DNA of 64,000 nucleotides from Acinetobacter lwoffii (GTDB lineage Bacteria; Pseudomonadota; Gammaproteobacteria; Pseudomonadales; Moraxellaceae). Positions 45,429-53,952 of this stretch are shown piece after piece. The stretch's first letter is position 1, and each line of letters begins with the position of its first letter. A program made the translations under genes and the position numbers. A model generated the notes under the pieces. It saw nothing but the letters and a program-made list of their open reading frames with translations. It was not told where the DNA came from and ran no database searches. Location: positions 62,001-126,000 of the forward strand of contig NZ_JAMXXN010000003.1 of assembly GCF_024129435.1 (NCBI RefSeq), in the 5' to 3' direction.

Positions 45429-46007
45429 ATGCAAAAATTACTGATCACTGCGCTGCTGTTTATGCTAGGACTCTGGGTGTGGAATGAATTTTTTCGTGCC
45501 ATTCCGCATCTGCAAGAAAAGGGCGTACTTAAAAACTTTAAAGTAGAACCCGTTAAGCGCATTTCCGCGACTTATATTGTGCATGATCACCGTTTCGTAA
45601 AACCTGATCGTCGGGTGCTGCATCAGGCCAGCCCTGTGGTGGGGCATTTTAATGATCTGGCCTATCTGAGTAATATTGATGTGCTGTTGCTGACTCAACC
45701 GCTGCCCGCTATACAGGCAAAACTGGAGTTTGATGAAGCAAAACGCTGCTATCAGCTCGAAGGACAAACCAATAAAGCGGAGCGTGACTTCGTCAATACG
45801 CATGTACAGTATTTTAGTCTGATTGCTGCCACTGAAAAAATTGCCGATCAGATTCGCCGGCTAAAATCGGGGCAGAAAATCACGCTCACTGGTGATCTGG
45901 TGACAGTTCATTCAGGCACGACTGGACAAGAATTCCGGGTCGGGACGGGCTCTGAATATCGTGCTCATTGTCAGTTGCTGCAAGTAACCCACGTCCAGCA
46001 GCACTAA
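45429..46007 (+). CDS. Unknown membrane-anchored protein, related to the gene at 46847
   Basis: 192 residues, one N-terminal membrane segment (about 4-19), then a soluble part on the periplasmic side. Central VVGHFNDLAYLSNIDVLLLTQPLP, and a C-terminal block VNTHVQYFSLIAATEKIADQIRRLKSGQKITLTGDLVTV ending in a cysteine (AHCQLLQVTHV). The C-terminal block matches the pattern in the protein encoded at 46847-47410 (see findings). Likely co-transcribed with the resolvase-like gene. Function unknown. Confidence 0.72.
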   Translation: MQKLLITALLFMLGLWVWNEFFRAIPHLQEKGVLKNFKVEPVKRISATYIVHDHRFVKPDRRVLHQASPVVGHFNDLAYLSNIDVLLLTQPLPAIQAKLEFDEAKRCYQLEGQTNKAERDFVNTHVQYFSLIAATEKIADQIRRLKSGQKITLTGDLVTVHSGTTGQEFRVGTGSEYRAHCQLLQVTHVQQH

Positions 46008-46031
46008 ATACAAGAGAGTAGTGAATTAGCC

Positions 46032-46655
46032 CTATGGTTTACGAAATCGTGCTAACAACATGCGTTGGCCAATCTTCGGAATACCTTCGGCATCTACATA
46101 ACTTAAAGTTTCTATTTCAAAACCGGTTTCCAGCAAGGCGGTCTCAATATCCCGATTCAGATGACAGCCATCTGCGACTTTCTTTTGAATGGGAGTGAGT
46201 AAATGTTGTAGACGCTGAATATTTAAATTTTGTCGATTCAGAACATGTTCGACCACATGTAAAGTCCCACCCGGTTGTAGCACACGATAAATTTCCTGCA
46301 GGCTCTGTTCCAGCTCTGCAATACTACAAAGCGTCCAGGTAGATACAATATTTTCCAGACTATTTTCGGCAAAAGGTAAAGCTTCTGCACTGGCCTGAAT
46401 ATGTTCGACCTGAAAAGCGGCCTGTTGAATTCGTGATTCTGCCAGTTTGAAGATCGTCGGGTTTGGTTCTAGTGCATAGACCTTATCAACCGATTGATAA
46501 AAAGGCAGATTCAGGCCGGTACCAAAACCAATTTCCAGTACTTCACCGGAAATATCCAAAAGTAGTTCACGACGCAAGTCCATCAAGGATGGCGTTTGCA
46601 TCACTTGATTCAGCAGATGCGGAAAGATATGTTGTTGATAAAGTTTATACAGCAT
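46032..46655 (-). CDS. Class I SAM-dependent methyltransferase
   Basis: 207 residues with the Methyltransf_11 fold: motif I VLEIGFGTGLNLPFY (about 37-51), acidic YALEPNPTIF, then LPFAENSLENIVSTWTLCSI and LQPGGTLHVVEHV. Resembles small-molecule or lipid methyltransferases (phosphatidylethanolamine or UbiE-like), but there is no distinguishing feature. It is convergent with the unknown gene at 45429 and divergent from the one at 46847. Confidence 0.88.
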   Translation of the reverse strand: MLYKLYQQHIFPHLLNQVMQTPSLMDLRRELLLDISGEVLEIGFGTGLNLPFYQSVDKVYALEPNPTIFKLAESRIQQAAFQVEHIQASAEALPFAENSLENIVSTWTLCSIAELEQSLQEIYRVLQPGGTLHVVEHVLNRQNLNIQRLQHLLTPIQKKVADGCHLNRDIETALLETGFEIETLSYVDAEGIPKIGQRMLLARFRKP

Positions 46656-46846
46656 TTGAGTTATTTTAATTTGATGGAAATACGTTCTAGCTTAACTGAA
46701 AAATAAAATGACAGGCATATATCGAGCTGACTAAATACGTGCAGTTTGTTACCAAGTTCAACTGTTTATTCATTAAAAAATCCGTAAGATCAAGGAAGAT
46801 ATCCTTAAAACGTTTGATCAACTTGATTAGGATTAGATTAAAAATT

Positions 46847-47410
46847 ATGCTCAAATACTTTAAACATTATGCTTTGCTGGCCAGCCTGTTGCTGCCTATT
46901 TCGGGCTATAGCTCGGTTGACCACAATATTGCCAAAGGTTTGCCTCCCGTCGTTAAAGGCCAGTCAATTTCGGTCTTACAGCCTTTTAAAGGTGATTTTC
47001 GTATTCTGGGTTCCAAGGTTTATAGTTCTGACCCGCAAGCCAAATTCTCTCCGATTGATTATGCAGTCAGTTGGGGGCTGTTTGCTGAACCTGAAATTGC
47101 CCGACATATCACGGTCAATCAATATGACCGCTATTTGAACTGGAAAATGGATCGAGTGCCAGTGCCAGTAGAACAAGCCAAGCAGATGGTGTCCAATATG
47201 CATATCATTCCTGCCAATCCTGAAATTGCCAAGGCAATTAAAAAGGTAAAGCGTGGCGATCTGGTGCGTATGCAAGGGGAACTGGTTGAGGTGCGTGACA
47301 AAGATCTGGTCTGGAAATCGTCCTTAACTCCGACCGATACGGGTGATGGTGCTTGTGAAGTCTTCCGCGTCAGTTCCATTAAATGGATCGAAAAAGTCGG
47401 TAAAAGCTAA
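46847..47410 (+). CDS. Unknown exported protein, paralogous domain to the gene at 45429
   Basis: 187 residues from the ATG at 46847; the frame is open back to 46739 but that would bury the signal peptide (about 1-22, LLASLLLPISGYSS). The body has FSPIDYAVSWGLFAEP and then MVSNMHIIPANPEIAKAIKKVKRGDLVRMQGELVEVRDKD, followed by a GACEVFRVSSIKWI end. No domain name recalled. Its second half parallels the protein encoded at 45429. Probably periplasmic. Confidence 0.75.
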   Translation: MLKYFKHYALLASLLLPISGYSSVDHNIAKGLPPVVKGQSISVLQPFKGDFRILGSKVYSSDPQAKFSPIDYAVSWGLFAEPEIARHITVNQYDRYLNWKMDRVPVPVEQAKQMVSNMHIIPANPEIAKAIKKVKRGDLVRMQGELVEVRDKDLVWKSSLTPTDTGDGACEVFRVSSIKWIEKVGKS

Positions 47411-47441
47411 AATAGACATCTTTTACACTTCTGATTTGCAT

Positions 47442-47470
47442 AAAAAACCGCTCCTTTGAGCGGTTTTTTA
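47442..47470. terminator. Bidirectional terminator between the unknown gene and hopJ
   Basis: AAAAAACCGCTC-cttt-GAGCGGTTTTTT, a strong hairpin between converging genes. Confidence 0.9.
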
Positions 47471-47482
47471 TCTGCTTAGAAC

Positions 47483-47815
47483 TTACTTCGCAGTTAAAGC
47501 TTGACCTTCAAAGGTAATTCCATCCCAGCCATTCAGCATAAACTGGCGGATATTCTGATGATCAGTCGCCTCTGGCGTCGCGAGTACAGAAGCATAATGT
47601 TCGGCAAACAGGCTTAACGTTTGTGCCTGATCCAGACCATTCAATTGTGCAAAAGAAAAGACTTTGGCGCTGCCCTGGTTTTCTGTAGCCGCATTATTCT
47701 GCTGGCCATTTTTAAATGCAGTCGGTGTATGCGTATAACGGGATTCGATATACGCAATTACATCTGCAAATTTTGCTTCGCCTGCTGCCAACTGAGCCAA
47801 TAAATCCTGTGCCAT
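47483..47815 (-). CDS. HopJ type III effector family protein
   Basis: 110 residues. MAQDLLAQLAAGEAKFADVIAYIESRYTHTPTAFKNG, SAKVFSFAQLNGL, LSLFAEHYASVLATPEATDHQNIRQFMLNGWDGITFEG match the HopJ family, named after a Pseudomonas syringae protein. The family is widespread in bacteria without a type III secretion apparatus, and there is no such apparatus here, so the effector label should be read as a family name. Cytosolic and small; function unknown. Confidence 0.85.
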   Translation of the reverse strand: MAQDLLAQLAAGEAKFADVIAYIESRYTHTPTAFKNGQQNNAATENQGSAKVFSFAQLNGLDQAQTLSLFAEHYASVLATPEATDHQNIRQFMLNGWDGITFEGQALTAK

Positions 47816-47989
47816 GCTGTTTTTCCTGTGCTATTCATGAAAATTCGATGCAATAAATATAGCAATTTTCTTGCGAAGTTCCATGGTATTTCATTGATTT
47901 TCGGTTCAAGATAACAGTTGAATTTATTCATGCTCAATACGAAACTTTGGATAAAATAAACTTGATCAATAAATAGAACAGGAAAAAAT

Positions 47990-48370
47990 ATGGGCTGGCT
48001 TTGGGTGGCAATGGGTGGGGCAATCGGTGCCAGTCTGCGTTATGCAGCAGGACTTTGGCTGTTCAAACCACAAATGCAATTTCCCTGGCCCACCTGGTGG
48101 ATCAATATTTTAGGTTGTTTATGTGCTGGAATTTTTTTTGCCTGTAGCCAGAAATATCCAGCACTCCAACAAGAAGCTCGTCTGTTTTTAATGGTGGGGA
48201 TTCTTGGTGGTTTTACCACATTTTCCAGTTTTGGCCTGGAAAGCTTTGTGTTATTGAAACAAGGCGCTATGGGCCTAGCGCTGTTATATGCATTATCCAG
48301 CTTAATTGTCGGCATTATTGTTCTGGCGCTGGGCTTTTATTTAACTTCAATCATATTGGCACAGAGTTAA
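47990..48370 (+). CDS. crcB: Fluoride channel FluC/CrcB
   Basis: 126 residues with four hydrophobic segments. GGAIGASLRYAAGLWLF and GILGGFTTFSSFGLESFVLL carry the phenylalanine-box and GGxTTFSTF-type signatures of Fluc channels, which work as antiparallel dimers to release fluoride. It is a single-gene unit. I looked for a fluoride riboswitch in the 170 bases upstream and saw none. Confidence 0.95.
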   Translation: MGWLWVAMGGAIGASLRYAAGLWLFKPQMQFPWPTWWINILGCLCAGIFFACSQKYPALQQEARLFLMVGILGGFTTFSSFGLESFVLLKQGAMGLALLYALSSLIVGIIVLALGFYLTSIILAQS

Positions 48371-48381
48371 AATAAGTGCAT

Positions 48382-48415
48382 AAAAAAGTCAGGAAATTGG
48401 AGGTCATTTCCTGAC
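48382..48415 (-). terminator. Terminator of rpmE2
   Basis: GTCAGGAAAT and ATTTCCTGAC arms followed by TTTTTT on the minus strand. It lies downstream of the L31 gene. Confidence 0.8.
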
Positions 48416-48459
48416 ATAAACCACGATTTAAATCTTAAGATAATCGAGGGTTTTCGGTT

Positions 48460-48711
48460 TTAACCACGTTTAAAGCGGCCAAAACGTTTGTTAAAGCTTG
48501 CTACACGTCCTTCATTGCTGGTCTGACGTTGCTCACCAGTATAGAAAGGATGTGATGCACTCGAAATATCCAGTGTCACATAAGGGTATGTTTTACCTTG
48601 ATATTCTTTGGTTTGGCTCGAGTTCATCGTGCTGCCAATCACGAAATAGGCATCGGCATTGGTATCATGGAATAACACTTCACGATACTCAGGATGGATA
48701 TCTGAACGCAT
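48460..48711 (-). CDS. rpmE2: 50S ribosomal protein L31 type B (zinc-free paralogue)
   Basis: 83-residue YkgM/RpmE2 from the ATG at 48711 (AGGA site upstream; the in-frame ATG at 48726 adds five residues). The sequence has [25 protein letters not shown] and [21 protein letters not shown] ... [13 protein letters not shown]. It contains no cysteine, unlike the zinc-binding type A L31. Under zinc shortage type B protein replaces type A and frees zinc. A near-perfect Zur palindrome 27 bases upstream supports this regulation. Confidence 0.95.
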   Translation of the reverse strand: MRSDIHPEYREVLFHDTNADAYFVIGSTMNSSQTKEYQGKTYPYVTLDISSASHPFYTGEQRQTSNEGRVASFNKRFGRFKRG

Positions 48712-48737
48712 ATCTAACTTCCTCATGATTCTTGATT

Positions 48738-48758
48738 AAATGTTATAATATAACATTT
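48738..48758. promoter_or_regulatory. Zur box upstream of rpmE2
   Basis: A 21-bp perfect palindrome: AAATGTTATA, a central A, then TATAACATTT. This is the core of the proteobacterial Zur operator consensus. It overlaps the expected promoter region of the zinc-free L31 gene, 27 bases before its start. Confidence 0.88.
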
Positions 48759-48807
48759 GATATTTCAAGTAATCTAGGGTTACAGGGTGTAAGCCTATCG
48801 TCTCAAT

Positions 48808-50106
48808 TTAGCTTCGACTCGGTACCAGTTCCTCAAATACATCACTTAAATCGTCATGTACTTTGAGATGAATCAGGTTCCAGTATTGTCCTGAAATTGT
48901 CCGGTTCACCATCAAGGTATCAGGAGAGGGCTTAAATACATCCCAATATTTCAATGAAGGTTTCAGTAGCTCCATCCCATCATGATGCGCTGAGTTTTCG
49001 GCAAAATCATAGTGAGTGACCAGAGGACGCATGAGCACTTCCAGCCATTGTTCATACAATTCTTTCGGGAATTTTCCAGTTTCAGTCAAGGAATGCAGCG
49101 CATCCAGCTGTTGCTCGATCACGGGAATATTCTTCTCGCGTGCAGCATGGATCAGTTCCCTAAAATGTCCAATCACTTCAGTCGATAAGGTTTTAACGCC
49201 ACCATAATCATAAACAATCACAGAGCCATCCTCACGGAAGGCAAAGTTGCCCGGATGTGGATCACAGTGAAAGCGTTTCAGATAAAAAATTTCTTGGCCA
49301 ATGGCGCGGAATAGGCGGCGACCTAAAGCATTTCGGGTTTCGAGTGGCCAAGTGCTGGCAGTTTCGATACTTTCACCAAGCTCTTGGCTTAAGGTCAAAA
49401 TATGTCGCGATGAATACTCATGAAACACTTTCGGAATCACAATTTTATTGTCCAGAGGCTCATGGAAGGCACGGGCGATTTCCAGATTCTGGGCTTCAAT
49501 TTCATAGTTCAGCTCATTGTCCAGACTGTGCTGAATTTCTTTAAATAATTGATCTTGAAGTTTACGGTCAATCTTTAAGACGCCCATCATGCGCAGTGCC
49601 AGACGAACTTGTTTCAGGTCGCTTTCGCAGGCTTCATCCACACCAGGATATTGTACTTTGACCACAACTTGCTGGCCATTCGGTAGGGTGGCTTTATGCA
49701 CCTGACCAATCGAGGCCGCGGCAAATGGCTGCTCATCAAACTGCTGGAAAAGTTGCTGTAAAGGTTTACCCAATTCTTTTTCCACTTGTGCCTGAATTTC
49801 TTTAAACGGCATCGGTGGCGCCTGACGCTGTAACTTGGCAATGGCTTTAGCGACTTCGGGCGGGAAAACATCTTTATATTGAGAGGCGATCTGGCCAACT
49901 TTCATGACTGCGCCTTTCATTTCCCCCAAGGTATCCGCAATCTGCACACCAATATCCTGAAATAATTTACTGCGTGCAGTGTTTTTCTGCTCGTCATCGG
50001 CAGTTAAATTTTTAATGGAATTGGAGAGGGTTTTACCTGCAATACTTGCGGTCATTCCGGCAAGTTTCATAAAGCGACGACCGGGCGTGCTAGCCGTTTT
50101 TGCCAT
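48808..50106 (-). CDS. ABC1/UbiB family kinase-like protein
   Basis: 432 residues. KxGQ motif in VMKVGQIASQYKDVFPPEVAKAIAKLQRQAPP, the A-rich loop analogue FAAASIGQVHKATLPNGQQVVVKVQYPGVDE with the ATP-binding lysine, and the catalytic HCDPHPGNFAFREDGSVIVYDYGG. A UbiB-like atypical kinase, but shorter than UbiB and without its C-terminal membrane helices, so more likely the AarF/ABC1 homologue seen widely in bacteria. Possible role in quinone or lipid handling. Not part of a ubi operon here. Confidence 0.87.
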   Translation of the reverse strand: MAKTASTPGRRFMKLAGMTASIAGKTLSNSIKNLTADDEQKNTARSKLFQDIGVQIADTLGEMKGAVMKVGQIASQYKDVFPPEVAKAIAKLQRQAPPMPFKEIQAQVEKELGKPLQQLFQQFDEQPFAAASIGQVHKATLPNGQQVVVKVQYPGVDEACESDLKQVRLALRMMGVLKIDRKLQDQLFKEIQHSLDNELNYEIEAQNLEIARAFHEPLDNKIVIPKVFHEYSSRHILTLSQELGESIETASTWPLETRNALGRRLFRAIGQEIFYLKRFHCDPHPGNFAFREDGSVIVYDYGGVKTLSTEVIGHFRELIHAAREKNIPVIEQQLDALHSLTETGKFPKELYEQWLEVLMRPLVTHYDFAENSAHHDGMELLKPSLKYWDVFKPSPDTLMVNRTISGQYWNLIHLKVHDDLSDVFEELVPSRS

Positions 50107-50393
50107 GCGAGATTCCTTGAAACCAACTATGAATGGATGTATTTGATCATAGGTGACAACGGTTCAATTGCCTAGATTTAATTGTAGAGGTTGTGTTGTG
50201 ATTTCCTTCAGCTTCTCCATGTTTAATGCATCATCTTTGATTTGTTAAAAGATTTATCTTTATTGCTTGCGTTTAAACTATAAGAATATGCCGGAATCCG
50301 TCATCGTTTTAGATAAGACCGAGTACTAATTCTGAATGTTGTTTTATAGCTAAAAGCTTAGAATAAACAGAGTATAGTAATGAAGAAAATTCA

Positions 50394-50600
50394 ATGAAAG
50401 TCTATCGATATTTTACCGGGAAAGATGATGTACATTTTTGTGCGCGGGTGACCCGTGCCTTAAATGAAGGTTATGAGCTATATGGTTCACCCACCATGAC
50501 TTTTAATGGTACGGATGTAATTGTGGGGCAGGTGGTGATTAAAGATGTAGTGGATGAATCTGAGATTCCACAAGGATTAAAAAATGCGCTGGATCTTTAA
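50394..50600 (+). CDS. DUF1737 protein
   Basis: 68 residues: MKVYRYFTGKDDVHFCARVTRALNEGYELYGSPTMTFNGTDVIVGQVVIK. The ALNEGYELYGSP pattern and size are those of DUF1737, a small domain of unknown role found alone or fused to other domains. It lies between an ABC1 kinase gene and abeM (opposite strand). The gap 50107-50393 before it shows no other feature. Confidence 0.82.
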   Translation: MKVYRYFTGKDDVHFCARVTRALNEGYELYGSPTMTFNGTDVIVGQVVIKDVVDESEIPQGLKNALDL

Positions 50601-50642
50601 TCTCAGCGCATTTTCTAGCTTAAATTAATCAAATAAAAGTGT

Positions 50643-52001
50643 TTAGTTGTTTAGACTTAAGCGTTTATTATTGCCATATAAACGGCCCAATAAAAGTATA
50701 CAAGCTACGCTGAGGCCTACAATCAGGCCAACCCAGACACCGGCGGCGCCCATGTCGGTAAAGCGGGACAAATACACCCCGACCGGGAAGGCGATGACCC
50801 AGTAAGCCAGCATGGTAATCCACATTGGCCCCTTGGTATCCTGCATGCCGCGCAGACAACCTGCCGCACTGATCTGCCAGGCATCCATCAGCTGATAGGC
50901 AATGGCAAACAGAATCAGATACACCGCAATTTGGGTCACGATCAGATCTGAGGTGTAGAGTGCTACGATTTCATTGCGGAAAACCCAAAGCAGAATCATG
51001 GTCAGGATCGCCAGAATAGTGGCAGTAATCAGGCCGAGATATTGTACTTTACGCATGGCTTGCCAGTTCTGTTCACCATAGTAGGTGCCAACCCGAATGG
51101 TCAGGGCAATCGCCAGTGACATGGGAATCATGAACAGTTGTGAAGTGACAGAAATAGCAATCTGATGGGCAGCGACAATGGTCTCACCCAAAGGACTCAG
51201 CACAATTGCAGCAGTACTGAAAATACTGACCTCAAAAAAAATTGCCAATCCGATTGGAAAGCCAAGCTGTAAGATGCGCTTCATCCATTCCGGGTTGATT
51301 TTTTCCCAATGGGTAAAAGGCTGGGTACGTTGATAGGCCTTATTTTTAAAGATATACAATGCCAGAGTCATGAGCATTAGCCACTGTAAAATCGCCGTGG
51401 CAAACCCACAGCCTGCACTGCCTAGGGCCGGAACAGGGCCAATACCATACATAAAGATATAGTTCAGCGGAACTAGCAAGACCAGCGCCAATAAACTAAT
51501 CACGGTCACCGGACGCGGATTTCCAATCGCTTCAGAATAGCCGCGTAAGGCCGCATACATGGTTACCGCTGGCATACCAAAACCAATCGCATGCAGAAAT
51601 AAACCGGCTTTAGGTTGTAAGCTTTCCGGTACACCTAAAAGTGGCAAAGTGGCCGGCAAGAGTTGCAAAATCAAGCCGGCAATTACCCCAAGAATCAGGG
51701 CAACCCAAAGCGATTGACGTGCAATGGTGGCAATTTTTTCAGGTGTGCGTGCGCCATTGGCCTCAGCAACCAAAGGCGTCGTGGCAATCATAATGCCACT
51801 AAACAGCAGCATCACCGGAATCCAGAGTCCTACTCCGACGGCAATCGCGGCAAGATCGGTAGCAGACAGGTGACCGGCCATAATGGTATCAATCAGACCC
51901 AGACCAGCCTGAGAAAATTGGGTCACCAGAATGGGTAACATCAGATGAAACAGTTTTTTTAATTCAAAACCAAAGGTTGTGACTGGTGAAACATTCGACA
52001 C
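50643..52001 (-). CDS. abeM: MATE efflux pump AbeM
   Basis: 452 residues (AbeM of A. baumannii is 448). N-terminus LKKLFHLMLPILVTQFSQAGLGLIDTIMAGHLSATDLAAIAVGVGLWIPVMLLFSGIMIATTPLVAEANGAR is nearly identical to AbeM as I recall it, with twelve membrane segments and VSAAGCLRGMQDT-type ending AGCLRGMQDTKGPMWITMLAYWVIAFPVGVYL. Uses protons to export fluoroquinolones, aminoglycosides and dyes in A. baumannii. It is a single gene. Confidence 0.93.
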   Translation of the reverse strand: MSNVSPVTTFGFELKKLFHLMLPILVTQFSQAGLGLIDTIMAGHLSATDLAAIAVGVGLWIPVMLLFSGIMIATTPLVAEANGARTPEKIATIARQSLWVALILGVIAGLILQLLPATLPLLGVPESLQPKAGLFLHAIGFGMPAVTMYAALRGYSEAIGNPRPVTVISLLALVLLVPLNYIFMYGIGPVPALGSAGCGFATAILQWLMLMTLALYIFKNKAYQRTQPFTHWEKINPEWMKRILQLGFPIGLAIFFEVSIFSTAAIVLSPLGETIVAAHQIAISVTSQLFMIPMSLAIALTIRVGTYYGEQNWQAMRKVQYLGLITATILAILTMILLWVFRNEIVALYTSDLIVTQIAVYLILFAIAYQLMDAWQISAAGCLRGMQDTKGPMWITMLAYWVIAFPVGVYLSRFTDMGAAGVWVGLIVGLSVACILLLGRLYGNNKRLSLNN

Positions 52002-52040
52002 AAAAATTACTCATCGTGATCATGTGCTTAAATAGAAGGT

Positions 52041-52499
52041 TTAGCGTTGTAAAGTGAGAAGCACACCAATAAAAATTACCACGCCGCCTAAAAGACGTTG
52101 CCAATTAATCGGCATTTTTTCATTACCCAATAATCCCAGATGATCGACCAGCATCGACATCACCATCTGACCAAAAATAATGAGACCGCTAAGAACCAGA
52201 AAGCCAAGTTTGGGCGCTGCATAAATGCTCATGCTAATCGCGTATACACCCACGATGCCCCCGAGCCATAAATACCAGGGAACACTCATCAGTTCCTGTA
52301 AACCGGGTTTGGGATTGGACTGAAAAAGTACGATTACGGCGAGCACTATTGTACCAATCAAAAAGGAAAAAAATGCAGCTTGAATAGGAGAATATAAATA
52401 TTCTTTTAGTTGTGTATTAATTGCGGTCTGGAGTGTCAATAAAACACCGATTGCAAAAACCAAAGGAAGTAAAATAATAAGTTGAGAAGATATTTTCAT
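52041..52499 (-). CDS. DMT superfamily protein, YdcZ/DUF606 family
   Basis: 152 residues with five hydrophobic segments: IILLPLVFAIGVLLTLQTAINTQLKEYL, then AAFFSFLIGTIVLAVIVLF, YLWLGGIVGVYAISMSIYAAPKLGFLVLSGLIIFGQMVMSMLVDHLG, and INWQRLLGGVVIFIGVLLTL. Half-size DMT proteins of this type probably pair to form a transporter. Substrate unknown. Probably transcribed on its own before abeM on the same strand. Confidence 0.85.
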   Translation of the reverse strand: MKISSQLIILLPLVFAIGVLLTLQTAINTQLKEYLYSPIQAAFFSFLIGTIVLAVIVLFQSNPKPGLQELMSVPWYLWLGGIVGVYAISMSIYAAPKLGFLVLSGLIIFGQMVMSMLVDHLGLLGNEKMPINWQRLLGGVVIFIGVLLTLQR

Positions 52500-52613
52500 A
52501 ATTTTAACTGACTAATTCTATTTAAATTTTTAGGCATATCACACGATCAAATTTAATTTTAGCAGTGTTGCCGCCGAGTCATGTTAAAATTCCGCTATAT
52601 CTTGTAATCGTTT

Positions 52614-53780
52614 TTGAGTAGTTCTTTGGCTGAATTGAATCCTGCTGCTGTCCCTTTGTCCTTATATATTCATATGCCTTGGTGTGTGCGCAAATGTCCT
52701 TATTGTGACTTCAATTCGCATGCGGTTCCAGATGGTCAGCTATCACTGGAATTGGAACAGGAATATTTACGAGCACTGGTGGAAGACTTTAAAACTCAGG
52801 TCGATTTTGCCCAAGGCCGGCAGATTCACAGTGTCTTTATTGGTGGGGGGACGCCGTCACTGATTTCTGCCCTAGGCTATCAATGGTTATTTGATCAGCT
52901 CAAAGCCGTTATTCCCTTTGCCGGAGGCTGTGAGATTACGCTGGAAGCCAATCCCGGCACAGTCGAACATGATCCGTTTGCCGGTTATTTGCAGGCCGGA
53001 ATTAACCGTCTGTCGATTGGGGTACAGAGTTTTAATACCGAGCATCTCAAGCGTTTGGGACGGATTCACAGCAATGAAGATGCGATTTCTGCCATTGGGC
53101 TGGCACGTGAAGCTGGGTTTCAGCGGATTAATGTCGACTTGATGCATGGTTTGCCTGAACAGACTTTAGAACAGGCTTTGCATGATTTAAAACTGGCAGT
53201 GGAGCAGGGCGCAACCCATATTTCCTGGTATCAGCTGACGATTGAACCCAATACGGTATTTTTCCGGACTCAACCGATTTTGCCTGTCGATGAAGTATTG
53301 GAAGATATTCAGGAGCAGGGTGAGCTCTACTTAAAAGCTCAAGGCTTTATCAACTATGAAGTTTCGGCTTGGCGTAAAGAATTGCCTTCAGCGCATAATC
53401 TGAATTACTGGCAGTTTGGTGATTATCTGGCAATTGGTGCCGGAGCACACGGCAAAGTCACTCAGCCGGATGGCGTGTATCGGTTCCAGAAAACCCGTTT
53501 ACCTAAAGACTACTTAGCCAAAGTACCTGCTGAACATCTGCAGTTTAAGCGGATTGAAGATGCTGACATGCCCTTTGAGTTTATGATGAATGCGTTACGT
53601 TTAAATCAGGGTGTGGAAGCCAAACTCTATGCCGAACGTACCGGTTTGAGTCTAGATACTTTACAGGAGTTACTGAGCTCTTTACGTGACAGAAAATTAA
53701 TGGTTGATGATCAAGACCGGCTTTCATGTACCGAACAGGGACATATCTTTTTAAATTCGGTATTAGAAGAATTTCTTTAA
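52614..53780 (+). CDS. hemW: Radical SAM protein HemW
   Basis: 388 residues. Radical SAM motif SLYIHMPWCVRKCPYCDFNSH carries CxxxCxxC; GGGTPSL and EANPGTV, INRLSIGVQSFN and MHGLPEQ are the HemN/HemW motifs. It has the CPYCDF variant and no extra N-terminal HemN residues, pointing to HemW, a haem chaperone, not the true anaerobic oxidase. A TTG start at 52614 is the only plausible one; the ribosome site is weak. The real hemN is at 60175-61548. Confidence 0.92.
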   Translation: MSSSLAELNPAAVPLSLYIHMPWCVRKCPYCDFNSHAVPDGQLSLELEQEYLRALVEDFKTQVDFAQGRQIHSVFIGGGTPSLISALGYQWLFDQLKAVIPFAGGCEITLEANPGTVEHDPFAGYLQAGINRLSIGVQSFNTEHLKRLGRIHSNEDAISAIGLAREAGFQRINVDLMHGLPEQTLEQALHDLKLAVEQGATHISWYQLTIEPNTVFFRTQPILPVDEVLEDIQEQGELYLKAQGFINYEVSAWRKELPSAHNLNYWQFGDYLAIGAGAHGKVTQPDGVYRFQKTRLPKDYLAKVPAEHLQFKRIEDADMPFEFMMNALRLNQGVEAKLYAERTGLSLDTLQELLSSLRDRKLMVDDQDRLSCTEQGHIFLNSVLEEFL

Positions 53781-53952
53781 TTATTTAATTTCTCCATTGT
53801 TCTAAAAGAGACCCTAATAGGAGTTTATTGGGGTTTTTTATTGCCTTAAATAAAATGCCTAAAGTCTGATTGACGCTTTCTTAAAGAGAAGTTTTCTGAG
53901 AATATTCAAAGATTAAATTAAATGAATATTATAATTTCTAGAGGGTGGGCAG

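Noticed and set aside
47483..47815. Virulence effector reading of the HopJ protein
   Set aside because: Family name only; no type III secretion genes are near and homologues occur widely.
47816..47989. Possible fluoride riboswitch before crcB
   Set aside because: The conserved motifs of the crcB riboswitch could not be found on the plus strand.
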